Positions 37,998 through 47,271 of a stretch of DNA of 64,000 nt are shown piece by piece. The stretch is from NCBI RefSeq assembly GCF_002608565.1, contig NZ_LIXM01000005.1, positions 1 through 64,000 of the forward strand, read 5' to 3'. Under the pieces are notes generated by a model. The model ran no database searches. It was not told the origin of the DNA and was given only the letters and a program-made list of their open reading frames with translations. The position numbers were made by a program, and so were the translations under genes. Position 1 is the stretch's first letter, and every line of letters begins with the position of its first letter. This stretch comes from Vibrio sp. PID17_43 (GTDB lineage Bacteria > Pseudomonadota > Gammaproteobacteria > Enterobacterales > Vibrionaceae).

Positions 37998-39689
37998 ATG
38001 ACGTTTCGATTTCCTTTTGAAGTGCGCTTTCGCTTAAACGCAGTATTCGTTCTGCTTTTTGCGTTATTCTTGTTAATGGGATCCTTTCTTGTTAATGCGA
38101 CAGAAAGTAGTGAGGTGAAGGAAATTTCGGCCGCAGAAACGTCTATTGATAATATCAATCAAGACATCCGTGATTTATCAGTGAGCTTAAAACAAGCCAG
38201 TGGCGATGAACGAGATGCGTTGCAACTTCAGCTGTTTCAAAAAAATGAAGAGCTCAGAAAGCGTCTAGCAAGTGCAATCAATAATCAGTCTATCCCGAAC
38301 GACAAATTGATTGAGTTAGTTAAAACTCAAGAAAAATACGCGAAAGGGACTTTTGCTTACTTGGCTGATAAAGTTCACGCGCTCAATGAAGAGATCAATA
38401 CAGCGAAAGATCAAGATAAGCTTCCTTTGATTAATACTTATCGTGAATTACAGCATTATTTGGATGTAAGTTTTGATGCCCGTTGGCAGAATCTAGCATG
38501 GCTTGCGCAACTTGGTGTACCAGACGAGCGTGCTGAAACGTTGTTTAAAGACAGCGTGGATAACCGAATGCGGTTATTGTCGGCATCGGTTGAATATTTG
38601 AATCAGCAAAAACAGTTTATAGGCGCGCAAATTTCATCTAGCCCAGAATCTGAAAAAGCGACCTTGCAACTAAGCCAGCTGATCATTAAGCAAAGGTTGG
38701 ATATCGCTACGGACAGTTTGCGTTCACTACTTTCCATTGGAGACAAAGTCGGTTTAGAAACATCAGAATACAAACGCCAGGTACTTGAAGTCACGGGTAG
38801 CGTCACCCATGATTTGCTCAATGTAAAAGTGCTGTTATCGATTCTTAGTCATTGGACTAGTTCTGCAGGCGACTGGTTTGTAGATAACGCACCGCAACAT
38901 CTTTTTCAGCTGTTTGTCTTTGCGCTGATCTTAGTCATTGCTCGCTCACTAGCTAAACTTACGCGTAAGGTTGTGAGTAAAGCCGTTGCTTCGCAGAACC
39001 TGAAACTTTCCCAATTAATGCAGGACTTTTTTATTTCGATGTCCGGTAAAGCAGTATGGCTCATCGGTATCATGGTCGGGTTGTCGCAGATTGGCTTAAA
39101 TTTAGCCCCAATTCTTACCGGTTTCGGTATTGCTGGTGTGATCATTGGTTTTGCGCTGCAAGATACTCTATCTAATTTTGCAGCAGGTATGATGCTGTTG
39201 ATTTATCGCCCATTCGATGTGGGTGATTTTGTGTACGCTGGGGGCGTAGACGGTAAAGTGAGTCACATGAGTTTAGTCAATACCACCATTCGTACCTTTG
39301 ATAACCAGATTATTATTGTGCCAAACAGCAAGATATGGGGAGATGTGATAAAGAACGTTACCCATGAGCGTATTCGCCGTGTCGACATGGTTTTTGGTAT
39401 TGGTTACGCCGATGATTTACTCAAAGCAGAATCTGTACTGGCCGACATTGTGACCTCTCACCCTGCAGTGCTACGTACTCCTGAGCCAATGATTAAAGTG
39501 CATACCTTGAATACGTCTTCTGTCGACTTCATTGTTCGCCCATGGGTAAAAACAGATGACTACTGGGATGTGTATTGGGATGTGACCAAAGAAGTGAAAT
39601 TGCGTTTTGATCGTGAAGGTATTTCGATTCCTTTTCCTCAACAAGATGTGCACTTACATATGGTGAAGGAAAATAGAAAAGAAGCATAA
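37998..39689 (+). CDS. Large MscS-family mechanosensitive channel
   Basis: A 563-residue channel that should open under membrane tension and release solutes on hypo-osmotic shock. After an N-terminal hydrophobic segment (residues 14-34) comes a largely helical periplasmic part of about 260 residues with coiled-coil character, then membrane helices near 302-322 and 345-370. The pore helix region is LAPILTGFGIAGVIIGFALQDTLSNFAAGMMLLIYRPFDVGD, the MscS hallmark, followed by the cytoplasmic beta domain (GKVSHMSLVNTTIRTFDNQIIIVPNSKIWGD) ending FPQQDVHLH. The N-terminal part makes it larger than E. coli MscS (286). It is transcribed singly. Confidence 0.9.
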   Translation: MTFRFPFEVRFRLNAVFVLLFALFLLMGSFLVNATESSEVKEISAAETSIDNINQDIRDLSVSLKQASGDERDALQLQLFQKNEELRKRLASAINNQSIPNDKLIELVKTQEKYAKGTFAYLADKVHALNEEINTAKDQDKLPLINTYRELQHYLDVSFDARWQNLAWLAQLGVPDERAETLFKDSVDNRMRLLSASVEYLNQQKQFIGAQISSSPESEKATLQLSQLIIKQRLDIATDSLRSLLSIGDKVGLETSEYKRQVLEVTGSVTHDLLNVKVLLSILSHWTSSAGDWFVDNAPQHLFQLFVFALILVIARSLAKLTRKVVSKAVASQNLKLSQLMQDFFISMSGKAVWLIGIMVGLSQIGLNLAPILTGFGIAGVIIGFALQDTLSNFAAGMMLLIYRPFDVGDFVYAGGVDGKVSHMSLVNTTIRTFDNQIIIVPNSKIWGDVIKNVTHERIRRVDMVFGIGYADDLLKAESVLADIVTSHPAVLRTPEPMIKVHTLNTSSVDFIVRPWVKTDDYWDVYWDVTKEVKLRFDREGISIPFPQQDVHLHMVKENRKEA

Positions 39690-39805
39690 ACTTAGAATGA
39701 CGGTGTTCAGGCTCTGCAAATCGCTGTAGTGCTGCGAAACCAATTCATTCTCACTCAACCCAACATGTTGATGTTTTTTACAATATAAATAAAAAGGAAA
39801 GTAAA

Positions 39806-40123
39806 GTGGCCGAGTTTAAATATAAAAATCTAAGCCAAGAAGAGCAAGACAAGTTAGATGCAGCGACGTTCCGTCGTCTTCTGGCTCATTTAGATGCAAA
39901 CAAAGATGTGCAAAATATCGATCTTATGATCCTTGCGGGTTTCTGTCGTAACTGTTTCAGTAAATGGTACAAAGCAGAGGCAGAGGCGTTAGGTGCTGAC
40001 ATCAATATCGATGACGCTCGCGAGCGTGTTTACGGGATGACCTACGACGAGTGGAAACAAAACCACCAGCCAAAAGCGACACCAGAACAGATGGCTGCTT
40101 TTGAAGCTCGCCAGAAGAAGTAA
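39806..40123 (+). CDS. DUF1244 family protein
   Basis: A 105-residue protein starting with GTG at 39806 behind AAGGAAAG. The block FRRLLAHLDANKDVQNIDLMILAGFCRNCFSKWY, with a CRNC pair, and GMTYDEWKQNHQ are the DUF1244 hallmarks. These proteins are small and helical; the two cysteines may bind metal. Function is unknown. It stands between two single-gene units and is followed by a strong terminator. Confidence 0.9.
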   Translation: MAEFKYKNLSQEEQDKLDAATFRRLLAHLDANKDVQNIDLMILAGFCRNCFSKWYKAEAEALGADINIDDARERVYGMTYDEWKQNHQPKATPEQMAAFEARQKK

Positions 40124-40152
40124 TTGGCGAGTACGTTAAGCCGATATAAAAC

Positions 40153-40179
40153 AGCCCGCTGACTCAGCGGGCTTTTTTT
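40153..40179. terminator. Bidirectional terminator after DUF1244 gene
   Basis: GCCCGCTG (40154-40161) pairs with CAGCGGGC (40165-40172) across a 3-base loop, followed by seven T. It also ends the convergent PLP-enzyme gene. Confidence 0.9.
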
Positions 40180-40197
40180 CTATTGGCAATATGATTC

Positions 40198-41292
40198 TTA
40201 CTCAGTGATTGGGCCGCAACATGCTGGCTCAACACAGCCTTTTGCTTGGATGATTTCAAGCTGCGCTAGGTAAGGTTGAATATCACCGATGTGCTCTTTT
40301 ACCCACTCCATATTGTAGTAAGTATCTAGATAACGTTCACCAGAATCACAAAGTAGTGTCACTATCGAACCATTCTCACCACGTTGTTTCATCTCGCAAG
40401 CTAATTGTAATACACCGTATAGGTTGGTACCGGTTGATGCACCCACTTTTCGGCCTATTAAGCCTGATAGCCAATGTGCGGTTGCCACGCTTGCTGCATC
40501 TGGGATTTTGCGCATTTCGTCAACAACACCAGCAATGAAGCTTGGCTCAACGCGTGGTCGGCCAATGCCTTCGATCTTACTGCCGTTTTCGCCTCGGATG
40601 TCCGTATTGCCTGATTGGAAGTAGTCAAAGAATACTGAATTCTCCGGGTCAACCACGCATAGTTTAGTGTCGTATTTTTGGTAACGAATAAAGCGTCCGA
40701 TGGTTGCTGATGTGCCACCAGTACCAGGACTCATTACTACCCAGCTTGGGATAGGATGATCTTCTAGCTTCATTTGGCTGAAGATAGAGTTGGCGATGTT
40801 GTTGTTGCCGCGCCAGTCTGTTGCACGCTCTGCATAGGTAAATTGGTCCATGTAGTGACCGTTTAGTTCTTCCGCTAGACGGCGAGATTCATCATAAATC
40901 TGGTCTGAACGGTCAACAAGATGTGCTTTACCGCCGTAGAATTCGATTTGTTCAATTTTCTTGCGCGCAGTGGTCTTTGGCATCACAGCAATAAATGGCA
41001 AGCCTAGCAGACGGGCGAAGTAGGCTTCAGAGACCGCTGTACTGCCTGACGATGCTTCAATAACCGTCGTTTCTGGACCGACCCAGCCGTTGCATATTGC
41101 ATATAGGAATAGCGAACGAGCTAAACGATGCTTCAGTGAGCCTGTTGGGTGCGTACTTTCATCTTTCAAGTAAATGTCGATACCATCTAGAAAGGGTAGG
41201 TCAAGTTTGAATAGGTGAGTATCCGCAGAGCGTTGGAAGTCTGCTTCAATTTTTCGAACGGCATTGTTGATCCAGTTGTGGTCAGTATACAT
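40198..41292 (-). CDS. PLP-dependent cysteine-synthase-like enzyme
   Basis: A 364-residue fold-type II PLP enzyme of the cysteine synthase / cystathionine beta-synthase family. The PLP lysine is in HPTGSLKHR, the substrate loop is [27 protein letters not shown], and the phosphate loop is [13 protein letters not shown]. The C-terminus adds a cysteine group, CVEPACCGP. It is divergent from a DecR-like Lrp regulator with an inverted repeat between them. E. coli DecR controls a cysteine-degrading enzyme, so I infer a cysteine desulfhydrase that removes excess cysteine; a biosynthetic role is the alternative. Confidence 0.8.
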   Translation of the reverse strand: MYTDHNWINNAVRKIEADFQRSADTHLFKLDLPFLDGIDIYLKDESTHPTGSLKHRLARSLFLYAICNGWVGPETTVIEASSGSTAVSEAYFARLLGLPFIAVMPKTTARKKIEQIEFYGGKAHLVDRSDQIYDESRRLAEELNGHYMDQFTYAERATDWRGNNNIANSIFSQMKLEDHPIPSWVVMSPGTGGTSATIGRFIRYQKYDTKLCVVDPENSVFFDYFQSGNTDIRGENGSKIEGIGRPRVEPSFIAGVVDEMRKIPDAASVATAHWLSGLIGRKVGASTGTNLYGVLQLACEMKQRGENGSIVTLLCDSGERYLDTYYNMEWVKEHIGDIQPYLAQLEIIQAKGCVEPACCGPITE

Positions 41293-41354
41293 AACGTGTC
41301 TCCTCGAAAATTTGTAGGGTTTTTGTTTTTATCTGTAGGGATAATCTACCTATT

Positions 41355-41422
41355 AATAAAGAGAAAAACTTTGCTATTATTGTTTGTATAATCACCATGG
41401 ATAGAAAAAATTTCTCTTTATT
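41355..41422. promoter_or_regulatory. Inverted repeat between the PLP enzyme and its Lrp-type regulator
   Basis: AATAAAGAGAAA (41355-41366) has its exact complement TTTCTCTTTATT at 41411-41422. The arms are 56 bases apart, about five helical turns, which suits an Lrp-family octamer wrapping DNA. A TATAAT hexamer lies between them at about 41387-41392. The repeat is a good candidate operator for the adjacent regulator. Confidence 0.55.
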
Positions 41423-41437
41423 GAGGCTTTTGTAGAA

Positions 41438-41905
41438 ATGAGTTTAGATAGAATTGATAGGCAGTTGCTTTCTTTACTGCAAAGCGATGGCACGTTGTCA
41501 TTGAATGACTTGGCAGAGCGAGTCAGCCTGACGAGCACACCATGCTGGAAGCGGCTCAAAAAGCTTGAAGATGAAGGATATATTGAAAAGCGAGTGGCAC
41601 TTTTGAGCGCAGAGAAACTTGATCTCTCTTTTATCGCTTTTGTACAACTAAAAACCAGCGACCACTCCGAAGCTTGGTATCATCATTTTGTGACCACAGT
41701 GAGTGACTTTCCAGAAGTGATGGAGTTTTATCGTATGGCTGGGGAGTACGATTATATGATGAAGGTATTGGTAAAAGACATGAAGCGTTTTGATGAATTT
41801 TACAAGCGCTTAGTAAACAGCGTGAAAGGATTATCGAACGTCACCTCGACCTTTGCAATGGAACCGATTAAGTATAAGACGGAATTGCCGATTAGTGGCA
41901 TATAA
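41438..41905 (+). CDS. decR: Lrp/AsnC-family regulator, DecR-like
   Basis: A 155-residue feast/famine regulator. The N-terminal winged helix ([46 protein letters not shown]) is followed by a RAM ligand-binding domain. The cysteine in STPCWKRL is typical of the DecR (YbaO) branch, which senses L-cysteine and activates a cysteine-detoxifying enzyme in E. coli. Its divergence from a PLP enzyme of the cysteine family and the nearby tesB-ybaY-ybaZ-ffs cluster, all close to ybaO in E. coli, back the DecR call. Confidence 0.82.
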   Translation: MSLDRIDRQLLSLLQSDGTLSLNDLAERVSLTSTPCWKRLKKLEDEGYIEKRVALLSAEKLDLSFIAFVQLKTSDHSEAWYHHFVTTVSDFPEVMEFYRMAGEYDYMMKVLVKDMKRFDEFYKRLVNSVKGLSNVTSTFAMEPIKYKTELPISGI

Positions 41906-41934
41906 CGAGTAGGGATTAGCAGTTTAGAATGATA

Positions 41935-41961
41935 AAAAGGAGTGTTTGAGCACTCCTTTTG
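41935..41961. terminator. Bidirectional terminator between decR and tesB
   Basis: AAAAGGAGTG (41935-41944) and CACTCCTTTT (41951-41960) form a 10-bp stem around a 6-base loop for the two convergent genes. Confidence 0.82.
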
Positions 41962-42000
41962 TTCCACAGAACTAAAGATTAACACTGACTTGAGTTAAGG

Positions 42001-42861
42001 TTACTTAGTAAAACGCATGACGCCTTCTTGAACAGCAGTTGCCACTAGGTGACCTTGTTGGTTGTATATCTCGCCACGCACTAATCCTCGAGTGTTGCTT
42101 GCGGTTGGACTTTCAATCGCGTACAACAACCATTCATCCATCTTAAACGGGCGGTGGAACCAGATAGAATGGTCGATGGTCGCAACCTGTAAATTTGGCG
42201 TCATTAAAGACACTTCGTGTGGGAAAAGTGCCGTGACCAAGAACCCCCAGTCAGAAGCATAACCTAATAAGTACTGATGGATAAGTTGATTCTCTGGCAT
42301 TTCTCCATTTGCGCGGATCCATAGATATTGCTTCGCTTCTGCTTTTTTAGGGTTTAGAGGGTTTATGATATTGACAGGGCGCGTTTCGATCGGCTTTTCA
42401 CCGCAGACGGTTTTTCGTAATTTTTCAGGTAGAAACTCAGCAATGTGGCTCGCGAGTTCTGTTTCTGAAGGGAAGTGCTCTGGTCCGGGGATATTTGGCA
42501 TGGTGTTTTGGTGATCAAAGCCAGGAGCTTCGCCATGATAAGACGCGGTGAGGTAGAAGATCGGACGACCATTTTGAATCGCTTTAACACGGCGTGTACT
42601 GAAACTACGGCCATCGCGCAGATTTTCTACATCATAAATGATGGGTTTTTCTGGATCGCCAGGATATAGGAAGTAACTGTGGAATGAATGCACGGTACGA
42701 GCCTCGTCGACGGTGTAACGTGCCGCTGATAGCGCTTGTCCAATTACCTGACCGCCGTAAACCTGAGGTAAACCTAAGTTCTCGCTTTGGCCGCGGAACA
42801 AGCCTTCTTCTAGCTTTTCGAGTTGCAGTAGGCTAAGCAATTCTCGTAGTGGTTTACTCAT
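42001..42861 (-). CDS. tesB: Acyl-CoA thioesterase II
   Basis: TesB hydrolyses medium- and long-chain acyl-CoA to free acid and CoA. The 286-residue protein is a double hot-dog enzyme, with blocks [30 protein letters not shown] and, in the second half, [54 protein letters not shown], which holds the catalytic Asp, Thr and Gln region. The length equals E. coli TesB. It is divergent from ybaY and convergent with decR. Confidence 0.95.
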   Translation of the reverse strand: MSKPLRELLSLLQLEKLEEGLFRGQSENLGLPQVYGGQVIGQALSAARYTVDEARTVHSFHSYFLYPGDPEKPIIYDVENLRDGRSFSTRRVKAIQNGRPIFYLTASYHGEAPGFDHQNTMPNIPGPEHFPSETELASHIAEFLPEKLRKTVCGEKPIETRPVNIINPLNPKKAEAKQYLWIRANGEMPENQLIHQYLLGYASDWGFLVTALFPHEVSLMTPNLQVATIDHSIWFHRPFKMDEWLLYAIESPTASNTRGLVRGEIYNQQGHLVATAVQEGVMRFTK

Positions 42862-43029
42862 GATGTCTCCTCACCGTTATTTTTGTTGTTGCTTCAATTA
42901 TGAAACAAAATCAATTATTTGATAATTTCTAACTTAGTTAAACTATTGTCAAATGACAGAATTAAACGCAGACAGTGTAATAATCTCCCTTTATACTTAG
43001 CGCGAATTGATACACACGCAGAGGCATGT

Positions 43030-43464
43030 ATGAAAAAAACACTACTACTTGTTACTTCTTTACTATTCGGTGCTGCACTAGTGGGTTGCCAATCTTCTCA
43101 AACAACACTAACGGAATCAGCCGAGGCATCTATGAAGATCATTACAGGTACAGTGGCTTACCGTGAGCGTATTGCATTACCTCCACACGCGGTGGTGACC
43201 GTCGCGCTTGAAGACGTATCTCTTGCGGATGCACCGGCAAAAGTTCTTGCAAAACAAACGTTCGAGACAGAAGGAAAACAAGTCCCATTTGCTTTTGAAC
43301 TAAGCTATGACAGCAATGATATCAAACCAAATCACCGTTACAGCCTACGTGCTCGTATTGAAGTAGACGGCAAACTTCGCTTCATTAACGACACGAGCAT
43401 TCCAGTGATTACGGATGCAGAGCAAACTCATCAAGCTAACATCCGTCTGGTGGGTACACGCTAA
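43030..43464 (+). CDS. ybaY: YbaY-family lipoprotein
   Basis: A 144-residue outer-membrane-type lipoprotein: the signal MKKTLLLVTSLLFGAALVGC ends in a lipobox (LVGC, Cys20). The rest (ITGTVAYRERIALPPHAVVTVALEDVS, NHRYSLRARIEVDGKLRFINDT) is the beta-rich YbaY domain found in glycine-zipper and chaperone-like lipoproteins. The ATG at 43030 is picked because GAGG stands 5 bases upstream and the signal peptide begins there; an in-frame upstream ATG at 42919 would bury the signal. tesB, ybaY and ybaZ are neighbours in E. coli as well. Function unknown. Confidence 0.88.
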   Translation: MKKTLLLVTSLLFGAALVGCQSSQTTLTESAEASMKIITGTVAYRERIALPPHAVVTVALEDVSLADAPAKVLAKQTFETEGKQVPFAFELSYDSNDIKPNHRYSLRARIEVDGKLRFINDTSIPVITDAEQTHQANIRLVGTR

Positions 43465-43485
43465 TTTTTGCATTAAAGACTCATT

Positions 43486-43520
43486 AATGGCAGCTTATGG
43501 CTGCCATTTGTATTTTTTCA
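43486..43520. terminator. Terminator between ybaY and the alkyltransferase-like gene
   Basis: AATGGCAG (43486-43493) pairs with CTGCCATT (43501-43508), then TTGTATTTTTT. The 3' arm overlaps the end of the convergent gene. Confidence 0.7.
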
Positions 43521-43797
43521 GTGACACTCTTCCAATTTCAGACACCTCAATCCCTTCTGATTCCAGTTTTTCTTTCTGTCTATCGAGATCTCGACCTTTC
43601 AATGATATTTTTCCTTGACTGTTAATTACACGAAACCAAGGAAGTTTACTGCCTTCAGGTAAATTCCCAAGCGCTTTTCCGACATGTCTTGCATAGCCGG
43701 GATAACCAGCCATTTTTGCTATATCACCGTAAGTTGAAACATTTCCTTTTGGAATTTGGTGAATTACAGCAAAGATTTGGATTAAAAATTGGTCCAT
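43495..43797 (-). CDS. Alkyltransferase-like protein (Atl, YbaZ type)
   Basis: Atl proteins bind O6-alkylguanine and other bulky lesions and pass them to nucleotide excision repair. The 100-residue protein looks like the DNA-binding half of methylguanine methyltransferase, with PKGNVSTYGDIA (Tyr23) and ARHVGKALGNL (Arg37), but the active site reads PWFRV, with Trp54 instead of the methyl-accepting cysteine of PCHRV. That swap defines the Atl group. The ATG at 43797 gives the family N-terminus; 15 more codons are open upstream. Confidence 0.9.
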   Translation of the reverse strand: MDQFLIQIFAVIHQIPKGNVSTYGDIAKMAGYPGYARHVGKALGNLPEGSKLPWFRVINSQGKISLKGRDLDRQKEKLESEGIEVSEIGRVSLKKYKWQP

Positions 43798-44070
43798 ACT
43801 TATAGTGTCCGCTGTTGTTTGCCAAGGAATGGTAATATACAAGACTTGTATTTCGCTATTCGTTCTTGCTCCTTAACATCATTTGCTGCTCTTCGTTTCT
43901 TAGTGTCCGTTGCTATCTCTTTTTTGAGCAGTGTCTTGATTCCAAAGAGTAAGTTTAAAATACAAACAAGGAATTCAAGCTTAGCTTGAACCAAGATTCA
44001 CTCAACGACCTTTATCCCATTTTGATATGCCGTTGAGTAACCAACTCCGTTGGGGAAGCTAGGAGGCGCT
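43798..44070. other. Intergenic stretch with palindromes
   Basis: No gene is supported. Three dyads stand near its right end: TTCAAGCT-T-AGCTTGAA (43974-43990), ACTCAACG with CGTTGAGT (44000-44007, 44031-44038), and CCAAC-TCC-GTTGG (44041-44053), just before the ribosome site of the next gene. A weak minus-strand ORF here starts with TTG and has no recognisable family. Confidence 0.4.
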
Positions 44071-44814
44071 ATGATTTTTTCGACACTTCAATTTCTCATT
44101 ACGACTTTACTTGCTGTGGTATGCACTCGTGCAATCAGTTTAAGTGAAGGCGATATTCCTTTTATTGCTTTGATGATCCCTGCCTTATGGATGTTGCCGC
44201 AAGGTGGTCTTGCTGGTCTCGTTCTGTTAGGTGCGATGACGGTTTATGGTGTTACTTTGTCCATGCAGCCAATCGCGTTGTCCGTTGGTGTGCTTGTTCT
44301 TTTTCCTCTGCTTATGGTGGTGTTCTCTCGTCGTAGTTCTTTAGGCGTGCTGCTTACAGCGGGCTTGATTGTTGTCACGTTACAAGTTGGCATTATGGTG
44401 ACACAACAGTCTGACAAGCTCGGCGGTTCGGCATGGCTTACTGTCGTACAAACGCTCGCCGTGATCGTGATGTGGTGGTCGGCAAGGCACTGGAAGCCTT
44501 CGGAAAAACACAGCTGGTGGGCGCTATTGTTATTATTGCCGTTATGGCTTGCTGATTTACCTTATGCAGTACTTGTTGCTCTTAGTATCACGGGCATTCT
44601 GGCCTCGATGGAAGCTCTGACTAAGATCAAAAACTCTATGCGTTGGGGTAAACTACTTTGTTGGACTTTACCAACAGTGGGCTTTGCGGTGTTGGTGGTG
44701 AGCCCAAACATTGAAGTGCCGAACTCTGTCTTTGTTGTTTGGATGTGTTTACTTGGTACGGCGTGGATGACTGACTACATTTTACGCAGTAATGATGAGC
44801 AAACGGAGTTATAG
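44071..44814 (+). CDS. Polytopic membrane protein of unknown function
   Basis: A 247-residue, strongly hydrophobic protein with roughly eight membrane helices and short polar loops. I do not recognise the family and see no catalytic or transport motif. The start at 44071 follows AGGAGG (44061-44066); an earlier in-frame TTG at 44050 is less likely. Its neighbours are an Atl gene on the other strand and a diguanylate cyclase. The dyads just upstream may control it. Any function would be a guess. Confidence 0.7.
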   Translation: MIFSTLQFLITTLLAVVCTRAISLSEGDIPFIALMIPALWMLPQGGLAGLVLLGAMTVYGVTLSMQPIALSVGVLVLFPLLMVVFSRRSSLGVLLTAGLIVVTLQVGIMVTQQSDKLGGSAWLTVVQTLAVIVMWWSARHWKPSEKHSWWALLLLLPLWLADLPYAVLVALSITGILASMEALTKIKNSMRWGKLLCWTLPTVGFAVLVVSPNIEVPNSVFVVWMCLLGTAWMTDYILRSNDEQTEL

Positions 44815-44985
44815 AACGAGGGTATTGTTTTAATTAAATAGTGACCCGTACGACAAACTGTTGATATGTTTATGAAATCATTGGCAAAGTGTTATATGTT
44901 TTTGCTTTCATAATTTTTGCGTTTATAAAAATAAGAATTTAAACCTAACTATATGATAAATAGTTAATTATTAGAAACGTTGGTC

Positions 44986-46989
44986 ATGGTAAAAGTTGTT
45001 CAAAGGTTGCTGTTTTTGGCTTGTTGTTTATTGAGCTTGAGTCTTAAATCCGAGCCCATTAATCCTTCTCATTATCAAGTGGCGACAAAAGCAGATGATG
45101 TCGTCACTCGGGTACTGTTTGATGCAATAGCTGCAAAGTTTAATGTGTCGATTCAGTATGTTAATTATTCTAGTTTCGGTGCTGCTCTTGATTCTGTTGC
45201 TCACGGAGAGAGTGACTTCGCCGCCAATATTACTTATACCGAAGCTCGAGCACAGCACTTTAGTTACTCGCGTCCGACCAATATCGAATATACTTACCTT
45301 TACGCTTTGCACGATGCCACGTTAGATGAAGTTGCGATTGTTGGGGTGCCCCAAGGCACTATTTATGCGGAGCTGATCAAGCAAAATTACCCAGAGTTAC
45401 GACAAGTGCCCTACCAGGGCCATGAAGAAGCGGTGGAATTACTCCGATCTGGGCGCGTAGATGGCGTTGTTGATGCCATCAATCAACTTAAACCTATGTT
45501 GATTGAAGGGTTCGCTGCCAAAATGCTTAATGATTATATTTCGATTAAGCCTGTCTCTATCGTTAGCAAAAGGGGCACCTACCTAGAAGAACTCGATAAA
45601 TTTGCTCGTTTTATTCATAGCGAAGAGGTGCAAAAGTTATTACGTGAACAAATTGCCCTATACCAATTTGAGTTGCGCCAAGCCGCACTGAGAAAGTCAA
45701 TAAAACAGCTTCCAATCGACTTAAACCAACCTATTCGAATTAAATTTGAGTCTCTTTTTCCTTATGTCATCTATCAAGATGATGGTTCGGTAAAGGGGTT
45801 GACGGCAGATGCGGTCCTGCAAAGTTGTCGTATTTTGGCATTGAACTGTGAGGTTGTTAGTCAGCCGAATGAGAGCTGGGGAACCATGTATCAACAGTTC
45901 ATTCAAGGTGAGTTTGATATATTGGCACCTTTGATTATCAGTCGAGAACGACGTGAGTTTAGTCATTTCCCACAACCACACTATTGGCCAACATCAGTGA
46001 TGGTGAAACGCCTTGGTTATAAGACCAACGTTTACTCTGATGTCTCACAGCTTATTTCTGAACGTATTGGAGTCGTTAAAGATGACTTCTTCGATATAAT
46101 GCTGACGCAAAGGCTACCACTTAAAGATCTGATACGCTATCAAACCCAAGAGGACCTTGTAGAGGCATTGCTTGCCCACGAGGTTGATTATATCGCCATG
46201 GATACCGCGATGTTGAATCACTTTTTGCGCCAGAGTGAGCTGATTCCCATTGAGAAAGACAACGCGATTGGAGAGTTTTACCAATCTCAGCTTTCAATTG
46301 GTCTTGCGAAAAATGAGCGTGGAGAGCTACTTACACCATTTTTCAGTCTGGCGATTTCGTTGTTGGATTTGGGAAAAATCGTTGCAACCTATGACCTTAG
46401 ACCGGATTGGCGTACCGCGTTAGAGTATGAGGTTCGCTTAGCAACACAAACTCGATTTCTGTTTTTCTTGCTGCTTATCGTGGCGATGGGGGTCTCATTG
46501 TACCTATATAGGCAGTCTAATACCGATAACCTAACAGGCCTTAGAAACCGTCGCTCGCTGCAAGTGACGTATCGTAAAGGTGTCCAAAAGGATTTAACGA
46601 TTCTTTATTTAGATATCAACAAATTCAAGCAAATTAACGATACTCATGGTCACCGAGCTGGCGATGAGGTTCTAAAATTGTTGTCGTTAAAAATACGTCG
46701 AGTGTGGGAAGGGCGCGCTTACCGTATAGGGGGTGATGAATTTATTCTTATCGGTTATCCCCCTAAGGAGCAGTTGGCGAGAGTTATACACGAGCTTAGC
46801 TTGCTTAATTTAGAATATGCACAGTTTGGTGAGCTTAGCCAAGTGACTATCTCTGTTGGGGTCTCCGAAAAACGCAGCCGGGTTGTCAGTTTGGAGCAAG
46901 CGCTACATTTAGCCGACGAAGATATGTATTTCAGTAAACAAGCATCACGCGATTATTCACTATCACATGAGTTAGCAGCACAAGCTTAA
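44986..46989 (+). CDS. cdgH: Diguanylate cyclase with tandem periplasmic solute-binding domains (CdgH type)
   Basis: A membrane-bound enzyme that should make cyclic di-GMP in response to a small periplasmic ligand. The roughly 667 residues comprise a signal/anchor (VVQRLLFLACCLLSLSL), two solute-binding-protein family 3 domains (about 25-235 and 240-485), one membrane helix near 487-507 (FLFFLLLIVAMGVSLYLY) and a GGDEF domain (from about 513, DNLTGLRNRRSL; active motif GGDEF at about 581-585). The RxxD inhibitory site is missing: that position reads VWEG. V. cholerae CdgH has the same layout and sits near the 4.5S RNA gene; it promotes biofilm. The ATG at 44986 is used; a TTG six bases earlier is possible. 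Confidence 0.87.
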   Translation: MVKVVQRLLFLACCLLSLSLKSEPINPSHYQVATKADDVVTRVLFDAIAAKFNVSIQYVNYSSFGAALDSVAHGESDFAANITYTEARAQHFSYSRPTNIEYTYLYALHDATLDEVAIVGVPQGTIYAELIKQNYPELRQVPYQGHEEAVELLRSGRVDGVVDAINQLKPMLIEGFAAKMLNDYISIKPVSIVSKRGTYLEELDKFARFIHSEEVQKLLREQIALYQFELRQAALRKSIKQLPIDLNQPIRIKFESLFPYVIYQDDGSVKGLTADAVLQSCRILALNCEVVSQPNESWGTMYQQFIQGEFDILAPLIISRERREFSHFPQPHYWPTSVMVKRLGYKTNVYSDVSQLISERIGVVKDDFFDIMLTQRLPLKDLIRYQTQEDLVEALLAHEVDYIAMDTAMLNHFLRQSELIPIEKDNAIGEFYQSQLSIGLAKNERGELLTPFFSLAISLLDLGKIVATYDLRPDWRTALEYEVRLATQTRFLFFLLLIVAMGVSLYLYRQSNTDNLTGLRNRRSLQVTYRKGVQKDLTILYLDINKFKQINDTHGHRAGDEVLKLLSLKIRRVWEGRAYRIGGDEFILIGYPPKEQLARVIHELSLLNLEYAQFGELSQVTISVGVSEKRSRVVSLEQALHLADEDMYFSKQASRDYSLSHELAAQA

Positions 46990-47121
46990 CACCTTGAATT
47001 GTTCGAGTTTTGTTCAAACGGGTGTGAAAAAAGTAAATTCATCACATTAGCTCTTGCAATCTGAGAGGTGATACTGAATAATCCTCACATCATTTGAGAC
47101 CAGCTCTCAAAACAGAATTAT

Positions 47122-47227
47122 GGGGCTCTGGTCCTCTCGCAACAATAGCTCGTGAACTCGGTCAGGTCCGGAAGGAAGCAGCCGCAGCGTGTGACTTGTG
47201 TGCCGGGATGTGGCTGGGGTCCCACCC
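47122..47227 (+). ncRNA. ffs: 4.5S RNA of the signal recognition particle
   Basis: The conserved tip GGTCAGGTCCGGAAGGAAGC, then AGCC, and the returning strand GTGTGCCGGGATG match bacterial 4.5S RNA. The ends GGGGCTCTGG and CTGGGGTCCCACCC pair to close the rod. The RNA, with Ffh, targets nascent membrane proteins to FtsY. The ends are set by analogy to the 114-nt E. coli molecule and are good to a few bases. A T-tailed hairpin follows at 47272. Confidence 0.95.
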
Positions 47228-47271
47228 TTTATGAAGCCTGCAATATATGTTGTTGCAAGCATCACCTTTAA

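Noticed and set aside
43800..43994. 64-codon minus-strand ORF right of the Atl gene
   Set aside because: It starts with TTG, has no ribosome site and no family; only basic low-similarity sequence.
43974..44053. Integron attC site
   Set aside because: The clustered dyads before the membrane protein gene lack the RYYYAAC/GTTRRRY core pairs expected of attC sites.
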